From Pagrus major (taxonomy: Eukaryota; Chordata; Actinopteri; Spariformes; Sparidae): a stretch of DNA of 64,000 nucleotides. Position numbers and translations under genes: made by a program. Below are positions 47,436 through 58,403 of this stretch, one piece after another (the first letter of the stretch is position 1; each line of letters begins with the position of its first letter). The DNA is taken from contig NC_133232.1 in the NCBI RefSeq assembly GCF_040436345.1, forward strand, positions 25,698,315 through 25,762,314, in the 5' to 3' direction. Below the pieces are notes generated by a model. That model did not search any database. It was given only the letters and a program-made list of their open reading frames with translations, and was not told the DNA's origin.

Positions 47436-50400
47436 TTGATACATTTATCTTTTAAATCTACTTACTGCTTTGATAAATACTCATATTGCCCTTGCAGTGC
47501 TGTAGGTTCTGCCATCAGTATTCTTTAAGCTGCCCTTTCTCATCTCACCTCTGGAGGGTGCCTTGCCTTATATCTCACTTTATCCATTGCGGTCACTGTA
47601 TTGGCAATGAGAGAGAAAATGACTGCCACTGCAGTCTGACGTCTGTGCCCTCCTTCCCTTTTTCTCTCACTCTCTTTCTCTTATCCCCCTTTGCTCTCTA
47701 TCGCTCCCTCTCAAACACACACACACACTCATAGCTGGGATTATGTTTTAGTGCTTTGGCTTAATGAGAAAGCCTCTGTGGATGGGCAGTGGGGTGAAGA
47801 TCACGTGTCCAACCCTTGTACTACCGATTTGATCCAACAGAGGGACCAATTTCACTGTCTCTACCACCTCTGCTTCCTCTTGCTCAGCCTGCTTCTCCCA
47901 CACGTACAGTAGGTCTAAATATGCAGTGCTATTGGCTTTGACTTTTAACCTTTCTTTTTGCTTACCGAGGCATAACTAGTACTCAGTGATCGTGAGAGTT
48001 ATGCTGAAGATGCTGTTTTGTTGTCATACATATTTTATCATTTGTTTCAACAGAAGACACAGTGCAACATGAACAGACCCTAATGACGCATTCGATGAAT
48101 TGTTAATACGATTTGCTCATGATTGCTGAAATATTTCCTCTTTCCCTCAAGAACTGTTATTTTGGTTGTAAACATCTCATGACCACACCCTCCAAGCCTT
48201 GATTTGTAAAATGCTTTATTTTGTAAGGCTTCTGTTTAGGATGCTGTTTCTGTCACCGCTAAGAAAAGGGCTGTTTTGTCAGTATCTTTTTTTAATGCGC
48301 TAAATCTGCAGGAACATTTCCTGACACCACAGACACTGCTGACACCCACACAATAGCCTGCAGACATTTGCTCCACATTTCTTCTCACCTTCTCTTTACT
48401 AGCATTAAGAAAAATAAGAAGAGTATACATAAATCAATGCACAAAGTGGCACTCTACAAAGCTTTATGATATGAGGTTTTGACTGGAAAACATGATTTGA
48501 AAACTGTAGACCAGCAGTCTTTAATTCGGGATGGGAATCATAGTCGTTCTCCTCTTTGTCTAAATGCTTTAAAGTAATGCCCATAATGAACATTACCTGT
48601 GAACCAGTAGGTGTTGTCAGTATAACCTTTAAGAGCCTGCGTGCTCCTGTTCCCTGTTGTCAGTGCATCTGTTTATCAGAGCTGTTGATGGCTGTTCCCC
48701 GCCATTTAAGAGTGAGAAGGAAAAAAAGGTAAAAATATGTTCTGACATTCATTCAGACAAAAGTCTGTCCTTGGATAGTGTTTGTGTATTTGTAGTTGTG
48801 CATTACACTGTGTGAGACAGTGTGCCTACAGGCTCAGATGCCCTTTAAGTTTGCATGACTGCCTTTGTTTGTATATGTGGTGACTGAGAGAGTGATGTAA
48901 GGAGTCCTGCTTCATGATAGCCCAGCCGTGGCCCTGTCTTCTGTGAATCTCTGCTGTCATCTGAGTCATTAAAATGGGGGGATTCCAGATAACAGACTCT
49001 AAGGGGAAGTAATATGAATGGCTTTTAGAGTGGCCGCTTACAGTATTAATGAGGTTGAGTCTTAGTGTAGAGAATGTTATTAATATGGTGGCCACCTTGC
49101 ATAATTGATGGGATGGGGGGATGTTAATATTCTGACAAAAAGAATGAACAAAGAGGGAGTCGGAATTTTTAAAATCTGAATTATGTCTCTTCCCCAAATC
49201 TATCACAGGCCTTTCTCTATTTTTCGTCCATCAGTCTGCAAAAGGGATGAACTCTTGTGTTTGCACTTAAGACCTCAGCCAGCCCTCTGGCTGTAACAGC
49301 GGATGTCTGTCAGGGGCGCAGCTGGAGACTCTCCAGGGTGGAGAAAGGAGGCGAGAGACGCTTGGGGAAAGTGTGAATATGGAGGGATTGGAAAGGGGTT
49401 GAAAAAAAAAATATGTCAAGATTAGGTAAATTAAGTGATGAAATAATAAAGGAAGTTGTGTTTTTTTTTTAAAGACAAGATAGCCTCCAGTAATAAAATA
49501 AACTCAAATTAGCCAATTAGCGCCTTGAAATCAGTGTTTGTTGATGCGTAACAGGCGTCTGTCTGCAGGTGGAATAACGTTGATAACTTTATCTGCAGCA
49601 CCCTTGAGTGAAAAAATGAAATAATCCACAGCTCAGCGGCGTGCAATTAACGCAGAAACAGATGGGCGGATTTGAAACAGGTATGAGAGAACTAACACAT
49701 CAAACACACCGGCGGAGGAGAGAGAGAGGGGAGGGGAGACTGGCATGCAGACAGGTGCAAAGGTCAGGTGTAAATCCGGCACTGTGTTTGTTGTTGACGA
49801 GATAAACGTCGCCTGTTTTCATTTTTGTGGCATTGCCAAACACGGAGGTCCACACGTCCCGCCGGGGAAAGCTGCTAAATGTCACGGTGAGCGGGGCAGA
49901 GCGCACATGCAGACCATCAGAGACTGTGAGCCCCGGTTGAAAGAAACTGTTATCACCTCTTCTCAGTGGTATATTAATGATATAGAGAAAACATGACAAC
50001 TCCTATTAAAGATTTGACTAAATATAGGCAAAGATTAATATTCACATGACGTAATTTGGAAACAGAGTAACTACAGTACGCACACTTTGTTACAAATTGA
50101 CGCAAAATCTGTAGAAAGGATCATTTGTCTTCGTTCAACGGACATTTGGCCACGTCTCCAGCTCCATATTTCGCCACCTCCTCCTCGCCACCTTGGAGTG
50201 TGAGGAGTCGCTCTCTATCCACCCATCATCCACTAGCAGCATCCGAGTGACTCACTGTCCTTTCTCCCCGTCTCCCGAGATGCCAGGCGCTGTCATTGCC
50301 GTGGGCGGACCGGGCGTGGGTGAGAGTGGCAGCGCACCAGGAGAGGAAGAAAGATTATGTGGGCGGTGGACGCTCATGTTGGCCCAGTGGCCCGGGTGAA

Positions 50401-50690
50401 GCGAGAGGGCACGCGGTCTCGCGAGGCCACACGTCTTCACAGCATACAATTTGTTTAAAGAGAGGCATAGTTTTAATGTCGGCATACAAGTGGATGCATC
50501 ATTGTTGTATTTATAATCTCGGTAACTTAGCAACACTGTTTTCTGGAGGCGCGTCTTTACTGCACAGAAACAATTGAATAGTGTCAAGATTTATGTCTAT
50601 CTCTGTCGTGCTGACTGAAGCAGGGTTAAGGTCTCATCCAATTAATTTGAATCAAATTTAAATCTGAATGTAATTGAGGAACATGGTTCT
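45441..50690. other. Non-coding gap, middle part
   Basis: No gene was recognised. Short open frames here lack family features. Simple repeats include CA runs near 45,985 and 47,715. A GC-richer patch at 50,150-50,430 contains TCTCGCGAG (50,417-50,425), a motif typical of some CpG promoters. Confidence 0.5.
47379..47433 (+). repeat. (TG)n microsatellite
   Basis: An uninterrupted TG dinucleotide run of about 55 bp. Confidence 0.95.
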
Positions 50691-50700
50691 GAGGCCGGAG

Positions 50701-50738
50701 TAATTAGAGGGCAGCCAGCTGCTACGATGCGCATGCGC
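50701..50738 (+). promoter_or_regulatory. Candidate CTCF and NRF1 sites upstream of alphaC2
   Basis: TAATTAGAGGGCAGC fits 12 of 15 CTCF core positions in the forward direction, with the 11 core-most bases all matching. GCGCATGCGC at 50,729-50,738 is a perfect NRF1-type palindrome. They lie 1.5 kb before the alphaC2 start. This is a motif match only. Confidence 0.4.
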
Positions 50739-51312
50739 TGTTCAGACCTTTCTGCAGGTTACAGCGTCAATACAGTCTTTGTTGGAAAAGTGGAATCTTA
50801 TAATGTGTGTCTTGTCTTGCCACCTGAAACAGGTCTGGCAGCTGTAGGCTAATTTGTATATATTGATTTAATGTGTATTATATAGGGCACTGTGTATAAA
50901 TATCCTTCCAAGATGTCGTTCTTACGTGATGTGGTTATTTTACTTATTAGTGCCTGCAGAACCATTAGAGGCCAGTGTTGTATTTTTGCCAGATGCAGAA
51001 AGAGGTCACATCTGGAGCATCTTGTCTGTGACCCGGTTAGCCTCGTCACCAGTGAACATGCCACATGATCATCACCGGCGTTGTGTTTTATGAGGGGACG
51101 AACCTGTGACGCGAAGGGCTCTGCAGCACCCACCACGTCCAATAGCGGTGTGAGCACAGAGCACTGTCAGCTGTCACTGTGGGGGAAAGGTGATAGGAAG
51201 GAGCAGAAAATGTGTGTTTGTGCTGACAAAAGTCCCCCGTGTCCCAGCGCTTTAACTCGTGAACAGACACAAGGTGAAACAGCCAGACTCACAGCACTGT
51301 TGGTGTGAGGCG

Positions 51313-51338
51313 CCCCCCCCCCCCCCCCCCCCCCCCCC
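51313..51338 (+). repeat. Poly-C tract
   Basis: A run of 26 C after GAGGCG, about 900 bp upstream of alphaC2. The true length is uncertain because such runs are hard to read. Confidence 0.9.
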
Positions 51339-51457
51339 ATTCCCTACCCCCCAATTCACCTGTCACTTCCTTTTTCTTGTGACATAAACTCGAATATGTC
51401 CTAATAAAACCCCTTCATTACTGAGAGATGCTGCACTCAAACCAGTTCGCATGGAGG

Positions 51458-51479
51458 TTTTTTTTTTTTTTTTTTTTTT
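51458..51479 (+). repeat. Poly-T tract
   Basis: A run of 22 T. No adjoining element body was recognised, so it is not called a SINE tail. Confidence 0.85.
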
Positions 51480-51839
51480 ACAGTGGGTTTATTTATTAAT
51501 TTATCAGCTCCCTTTTATTTCCAAAAAATATATACTCTCTCTGCATGTATCAGAAATCAGATTTTTCCGTTTGGCTAGAGGGCTCCTGGGTAATTGTGAG
51601 TTTCCATCAGCGGGGAAGTCTAAACGCCAGGCTGGTTCATAAATCAGATTCCCAGCGCACAATGAAAAGGGCGGTGGCGCTGAGAAAAAGAGGGAAAACG
51701 ATTGTGTCGAATCGCATTTGCCCAAAATCAGCTGTGTGCAGATGACATTGCCCGCTCCGTGTGTGGCGTCCAGATGTGCAGATGGATAAAACGCCAGAGT
51801 TTTCGCCTTTTTGTGTTTTTATTCTTTTTATTAGATGAC

Positions 51840-52242
51840 GCTCAATCATTTTATCGGAGGTGCTGAAATGCAGCCAGCACCGCTCGAGCGAGTGGCTCCC
51901 CCTCCCCTTTTGCCCACAGACACCATCACCACATCGCAGGGAGGGAGAGGGAGAGGGAGAGAAAGAGAGAGAGAGACCAATAGGCAGCATCAGTGAAAGT
52001 CAGCCTTGCTGGGAGGATAGAGAAATTTAATAACAGCACCCGTACAGACAAAGGAAAACATGGATGCACAGGGGAAAATTCCCTCTAAACACGCACCAGA
52101 GAGGATGCGGTGGTCGTCCTGCACATAGACGGAGTTATGCACGGACTATTCCCTCGTTTTTAATGAGGCGGGTGGGGACGCACAGCAAGCTGAAAAGGCG
52201 GAAAGATTTCTCAAACCCGTCTGCAAATTCTGCCTGCCTGCG
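51840..52242 (+). promoter_or_regulatory. Probable alphaC2 promoter and 5'UTR
   Basis: This is the stretch just before the alphaC2 start. It has a GA-rich repeat (GGGAGAGGGAGAGGGAGAG, about 51,942-51,975) directly followed by a CCAAT box in ACCAATAGG (51,976). No CSE-like GTCGCTGGAGACC was found, as in mammals, where alphaC2 lacks the CSE. The exact transcription start is not visible. Confidence 0.5.
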
Positions 52243-54861
52243 ATGGCTGTGACGGCGCGATGCTGTTACAGTCTAAAGGAGAATGTGCCTTTGTCCTTAT
52301 ATTTGGTTATTTTCGTACTCAGTGGCCTTACAAATGCACAAATCCGATACTCCATCCCCGAGGAGCTGGAGAACGGCGCACTGGTCGGTGACATTGTCCG
52401 AGATTTGGGTCTGGACCTGAGGAAACTTTCCACCCGCCGAATTCGGATCACGTCGGACAGCGGCCGGAGATATTTCACCATAAATCACAAAACTGGAAAA
52501 CTGGTGGTGAGTGACCGCATTGACCGAGAGACAGTTTGTGAATTCAGTGGCACCTGTTCGCGCAACCTGGAGGTGGTTTTGGAGAATCCACTAGAGGTGC
52601 ACAACGTGGAGGTGGAGATTTTGGACGTGAACGATAACGCGCCACAGTTCCCTCGAGATGAATATCAGCTCGAGGTGTCGGAGTCCGCTCTCACCGGGTC
52701 ACGCTTCCACATCGAAGGAGCTCAGGATGCAGATGATGGCTCCAACTCTGTGAAGCAGTACCGCCTCAGCCCAAACGACCACCTAACCCTGGACTCTATT
52801 AAGCCCTTTGCCAATAATAAGCACATCGAGCTTATTCTCAAAAAGCCCTTTGACCGCGAGCAGATGCCATCTCATCAGCTCATCCTGACAGCGATGGATG
52901 GAGGCACCCCACAGAGAACTGGCACGGCCAAAATCAATGTACGTATCCTTGATGCCAATGACAACGTGCCTGCGTTTGACAGCTCCGTGTACAAAGTGAA
53001 ACTGTCTGAAAACTCTCCAAAGGGCGCACTTGTCATCAAGTTAAATGCAACAGATCCTGATGAGGGCTCCAATGGGGACGTGTTTTACTCCTTCAGCAGT
53101 TACACGCCAGAAAGAGTCAGACAGATGTTTTCCATGGACACAGACACAGGGGAAATTCGTGTGAAAAACAATATAGACTATGAGGAGACAAACTCATATG
53201 AAATGTACATCCAGGCTATGGACAAGGGGCCGGCTCCTGTGGCAGTTCACTGTAAAGTAGTTGTAGAAGTTTTGGATGTCAATGACAACATTCCTGAGAT
53301 TGTACTGTCTTCACTCTCCAGCCCTGTGCGAGAGGATGCCCGGGCTGACACGGTTGTAGCATTGATCAGCGTGAACGACCGAGACTCTGGACCAAATAAA
53401 CAAGTCACCCTGGAGATCATGCCCAATTTGCCTTTCAGGATCAAGTCCTTCCGGAACCACTACACCATCGTCACATCCGCTTTCCTGGACCGGGAAACCA
53501 TCTCGTCCTACAACGTCACTGTCAATGCTGTGGATGGAGGCACACCACCCCTGTCATCGCAAATGACCTTTAAGGTGGACGTTGCAGATGTGAATGATAA
53601 CCCACCTCGTTTTGAGCAAACATCATATACCGTTTATATCACAGAGAACAATGCCCCCGGTGCAGCTTTGTGCGTTGTGAAGGCCACAGATGCTGATGCT
53701 GCAGAAAATGCTCGCATCACCTATACTGTTCTTAATGACAACAACCACGGTATCCCTGTAGCCAGCTACGTCAGCATCAAACCTAATACAGGTGAGGCCT
53801 ATGCCCTGCGAGCCTTTGACTTTGAGAAGCTACGAGAGTTTCACTTTCAGGTTAAAGCCCAGGACAACGGTGTGCCTCCGCTCAGCCGTGTAGCCACAGT
53901 GTATGTTTACATTATGGATCAGAACGATCATGCGCCCAGGATCGTCTACCCACCGTCCAATGGGAGCCGCACCACAGAGACACTGATGAAAAATGCTGAA
54001 GCAGGTGTGTTGGTCAGCAAGGTGACGGCGTGGGATGGTGATGCAGGGCAGAATGCTTGGCTGCTCTACGCCCTGGAGCAGACCAACACAGACGTTGACC
54101 TGTTTAAGGTGCACGAGTACACAGGTGAGATCCGCACCACAAGACGTGTCATCGAGGACAACTCCACCTCCTTCGTTTTGACAGTGCGGGTGCGTGATAA
54201 TGGTCTACCACCACTCTCCTCCACCACCACCATCCATGTGCACGTCTTGGAGCTGCCACCAAAGTTAGCCCCTGACCCCAAGCGCATCATCAGGCCCAAC
54301 AGCCCCCTAATGTTTTCCAATGTCACCCTCTACCTCATTATTGCCCTGAGTGCCACAACCTTTGTGTTCCTCGTCACCGTCTTCGTGCTGGCCATTGTGC
54401 GTTGCCATGCCTACTGCACCCAGCCCGGCTCCTGCTCCCCATGTTGCGTGTCAAAGAAGAGTGTTCCAGAGGGGGGCACCCAAGCAGGTGGCGGCGGGGG
54501 TGGAGGAAGAGCTGCAGGTGGAGGAGGTGGTGGAGGAGGGGGAGGAGGAGGAGGAGGAGGAGGTGGTGGTGGTGGTGGAGGCGGAGGCGCAGGTGGAGGG
54601 CAACCAAACAACAATGTGGCCCTGCGCCGTGACCTCAAAGTGGAACCGCATTATATTGAAGTGCGGGGAAATGGGTCTTTGACCAAAACATACTGTTACA
54701 AGACATGCCTGACCGCCACATCAGGAAGTGACACTTTTATGTTCTACAACACGGGACGGCCACACAGTGGCACCTGGGGCTCGGGCTACGTCACCAGCCA
54801 CAGTGGACAGAGCCAGTTATTTGTGCGGCGTCTGAGTATGCCAGACGCAACTGCCATTCAG
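52243..54861 (+). CDS. pcdhac2: Protocadherin alpha C2 variable exon
   Basis: The exon has 873 codons, longer than V2-V13 because of a 154-residue tail. The ATG at 52,243 (GCGATGG) opens a signal peptide cut near residue 32 before QIRYSIPEEL. Six EC repeats follow, with a CX5C loop (VCEFSGTC) and linkers DVNDN, DANDN, DVNDN, DVNDN and DQNDH. The membrane span is about 696-719. The tail begins with a cysteine-rich stretch (CHAYCTQPGSCSPCC), then a glycine-rich insert, then the alphaC2 hallmark RGNGSLTKTYCYK and SGSDTFMFYNTG, recognised from mammalian PCDHAC2. It ends at ATAIQ before the donor GTGTGT (54,862). It does not share the homogenised block of the V exons. In mammals this C-type isoform is expressed more uniformly, notably in serotonergic neurons, than the stochastic ones; that is family knowledge. 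Confidence 0.96.
54487..54600 (+). repeat. GGN trinucleotide repeat coding for polyglycine
   Basis: Within the alphaC2 tail, residues 749-786 contain 34 Gly of 38, including a run of 24 (759-782). The codons are mostly GGA and GGT in blocks, as expected from repeat slippage. Mammalian PCDHAC2 as remembered has no such insert at this place. Confidence 0.9.
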
Positions 54862-57800
54862 GTGTGTGTCTGGTGTGATGTTTGTGTTTGTTATTTTAGA
54901 TTTCCTCACAACAGTAAATGACACACAAAGCACAGGCCATAAAAGGAAAATTCTCAGAGAGTTATGGCTCAGCTTTTGCTTTAGGGCGGTGTTCTTGCAG
55001 TAGGATTGCAGTTGACATTTATGGCTCTGGAGCTGTTGAAGCCTTTCGTCTGTGAGGTTTAACAATACATTTTCTTGCTTCTATTTCAGATAGATTGTTT
55101 TGTGAGGCATATGAACATTTGATAAGTATAAGGGCACTCCCAGGATCTACTTGGTCATTAAAGATCTCTCAGACAAGTTTACATGATCTGTGTCTATCAG
55201 GATGAAAAAGGAGACACCACCATTTTGTTTGAGTAAATGCTTCTGTTATTACTTTTAGTGGTTGTTACATTACGTGCCATTTATCTTGAGGTCTGCATCT
55301 TAAGCTGGCATACTCAAGTGTGGGTAGCTTCTCTTGGTTGTGTGTTTACTTGAGTGGGCAGGTGGGCGCACTCTAGATAGTGTCTTTGTGTGTGTTCCTC
55401 GCTTGCTAAAGAGCATTTGTTTGGTGATTCAGAGTGCAAAATGTTAAAGTGCACCTGTCCTCCACAGTTCTGCAGAGATATGCATCAAAATAGTTTTAAA
55501 GAGCCATTTCTCACTCTTTCTCTGCTCCCTGTTACTTCTTCTTCTTGCTACAAAACCGTACATTTCAGTAGCTCTTTCACCTTTGACCCCACACAGCCAG
55601 TGCCATTTGTCCGCTATGGGCAGTGTGCCACAACATTCCAGTCCAGTAAGTCCAGAGGGCATTCAGTGGTCACTTCTATAGAGAGGGAGAGTCTAGGAAA
55701 CAGTGCAGCCTTTGCCAGCTACTAGGGCCACAAGTCCCACTGCACCAAAATATCCTCTTCTGGTCACGTACCTCCTCTCTGGTACTGAGCGGTAAGCCAG
55801 AGTTTGGGAAATCGGTGAGGAAGGCAGGAGAGAGGCAGAGTTTCATTCAGATTGGAGCTTCATTTCATGGTTTCTTGGATTTGTTTTCCTCATGTAAAAA
55901 CATGCACAGAGTTGTTTGCATAATTTCTGGTTGTAGTAGAAACAGTATTATTAGGATAAAACAAACACCATTTGTTTTCTACATTATAGTGTTTGCCTCT
56001 CCAGGTCTGTCTGCAGAAAAGCAGATGAGCATATAATGCAGAAAATGATAAAAGGATGAGAAGAGGAATAAAGAAATGTTTGAGATAATTGCTCCCTTAA
56101 CACTTCACGTGTTCCTCATTAGATGCCAGTCATGTTTGTTCTTGCGGTGTAATTAACTGATGTGTTTCTCTGTGCTGTGCGTGGATTGGCTGGCTCTGCG
56201 CAGATGAGGCGGGGGATGAAAGGTGATTGGACACAGTGTTGATGGCGGAGGTGTGAGCTCTGTATCCATGCTAGGAGTGCTCACTCAGAGGGAGGGGGAA
56301 TAATGAAGGAAAAGGCGAGAAAAGGGTTGAGTAGCCAAACCAAAAGCTTTCTTTATTCCCTGATTTACAATGTACAGCCAGGCAAGGAAATGAATACAGT
56401 TAAAACCCGTGGGATTTTCTATTCTATTTCCACTTAATTTGGTTTCTTCTTTTCCAATGATGAAACACAATGTATTGATTTCTCCTTCTCAGTACGAGTC
56501 AGATGTTTGTTTCTTCTTTTTGTCTATTTTTGTTTACATTTACCGTGTGGCGACTGGTAACTTTCTAGTTTTGCATACATGTCTTCCCTTGAGAGTATAT
56601 CAGACTGCGGACATGTTTAGGTTCCAGATGCTTGCATCTAATGTGTGTATGTGCTAGTGTGTGTGTTTTCATTTACCCCCATAAACACCATACGGCCAAG
56701 CAGACCTCTCCCTTCGGCCACTGGCGTGCTGCAACAGGGCAAGCATTTAGCAAAGCCGTTTAATCCCATTTGTAGACAATCTGGTCTTATTTACAGTGCT
56801 TTTGTCTCATTCTCTTCCTGTGTAATTAATTCCACACTTGTATATTTTTCTTTGCATTATCAATCTAAACTATCGATCCAGCCACAGATTGCTTTATGAG
56901 GAGCGATTGTCTTCAAATATTCAAGTGCACCCTCAGTTTTCAGCATGTATAACTGTCTCCGATGCTGCAGTGCTGTGTGTCCCTGCACACATTCTGCTCT
57001 GTTTGATTGTCTCCAGGAGGAATACCAGGCTTCTCTCATTAAGACCAAATATTGGATTTCAAGGGTGATGAATGTCCACTGCAGACTCATAGAGGTCAAT
57101 GCAGCTTCAGCAGCAAGTGAACATCTGTCATATTTGAAAGGAAATGGATTGCAAATGGGTCTCTTATGAACTGCATGGCCAAGCAGGGTGAATTGAGTGT
57201 TCTCAGTCAGATTGGGTTTGGCTCTTTCAGTGCTTTAGGTTGAGATGAGAGAAAATGCAATCTCTTCTCAGTTATGTTGTCAGGTTAACAGCCTATTTTG
57301 CTGCACTGTGAGCATTATTTTATAGTAGAATCTCAACCACATTTGGTGAGGCTTTATGATGTCGTATATTTGTGCTAATAGAATTTACTAGAAGCACACT
57401 GACATCTCATACTAGGATGCCAGTCGTGGTGTCTCTTTGTGTCCCTCTGTTCTGATGTGTCTGAGTCTAGCTGCACGGCCGAGGGGGTTAATTTGATATC
57501 TCCCCTCCCTCCCCCCTCCTTCCTCCACCTGTGACCTTCACAGGGGTGAGATGACGGAGGGCGGTGGGTGCAGGCTAAAATGTAGACCGGGCTCTGCACA
57601 GTTACCATGGTGAGATGTGTCAGACTGACTCAGGCAGACTGTGTGCCAGTGAAACTCAAGGTTTTGATCAGTGTAAAGAGGATATAACAGGGAGAAAGAA
57701 CGCAACAGCACAGGAGAGGGGGTGGTGAATCTACAGAGGCAGAGTAGAGGAAGGGAGGGGCGAGTGGTGAGAAGGAAAATTACAGCAGAAGCCATGATGT

Positions 57801-58338
57801 AGCATCACTGAAAACATCTTGATACTTAAGTTATTTTATGATGCCTGATGTTCACATTTTGAATTTTTATAGAGACTAGAGATGAAGGGATGGAGTGCAT
57901 TAGGTAGACCGCTGTAGATCTGAATCCAGTCTGTCTTCACCACATACAGCAGTGTATCCATGATAATGGAGCGTACCTTGACAAGCCTAGTCCAAGTGGA
58001 CTAACCCTTGGATGTGCCAGGGTCAGTGGGCCGCTGGGGTGAAACCTTTCAAAGTCATTTCTTTTTAGTCAAACGACATGGATGGTAGTAGGGAGGGAGG
58101 GAGGAGGAGGCAAGGGTTTGGATTCGAGAGGAGGTGATGCACCTCCAAGCTTAAATTCATCACTCCCCTTTGGAGATCCAAGCTGTCACTGCTATGGTTG
58201 TGTGTGTGTGACTGAGTTTGTGTGTTTATGTGCGTGCGTGATGCACATGCACTAGCGATTCTCGCCATGACTTATTAATGAGACAGTATTGGCTTTCGCC
58301 TGTACTTAAGACTCAATTCCTCTCACTCTCTCTTGCAG
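54862..58338 (+). other. Intron between alphaC2 and constant exon 1
   Basis: This 3.5-kb intron lies between the donor GTGTGT and an acceptor TCTCTCTTGCAG. All V exons must also splice across it. A patch at 56,181-56,250 has two ATTGG motifs (inverted CCAAT) and GATGGCGGAG. A C-rich pyrimidine run lies near 57,500-57,530. No gene was recognised. Confidence 0.8.
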
Positions 58339-58403
58339 CCCAAAGTGCCGAGTGCAGACTGGAGATATTCAGCCTCCCTGAGAGCAGGAGGTGTAATGCA
58401 GAG
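58339..58403 (+). CDS. pcdha: Protocadherin alpha constant exon 1
   Basis: The exon is 65 bp, entered in phase 0 after TCTTGCAG and left in phase 2 before the donor GTAAGC. It reads PKVPSADWRYSASLRAGG..MQ, matching the mammalian alpha constant start (PRQPNPDWRYSASLRAG); the DWRYSASLRAG core is identical. This exon is decisive for alpha rather than gamma identity, because the gamma constant region begins quite differently (NTDWRFSQAQ). All fourteen variable exons end in phase 0 and are compatible with it. It is too small to be found by open-frame length. Confidence 0.96.

Noticed and set aside
54411-54638. Antisense proline-rich and other frames over the alphaC2 polyglycine repeat
   Set aside because: They are low-complexity shadows of the GGN repeat.
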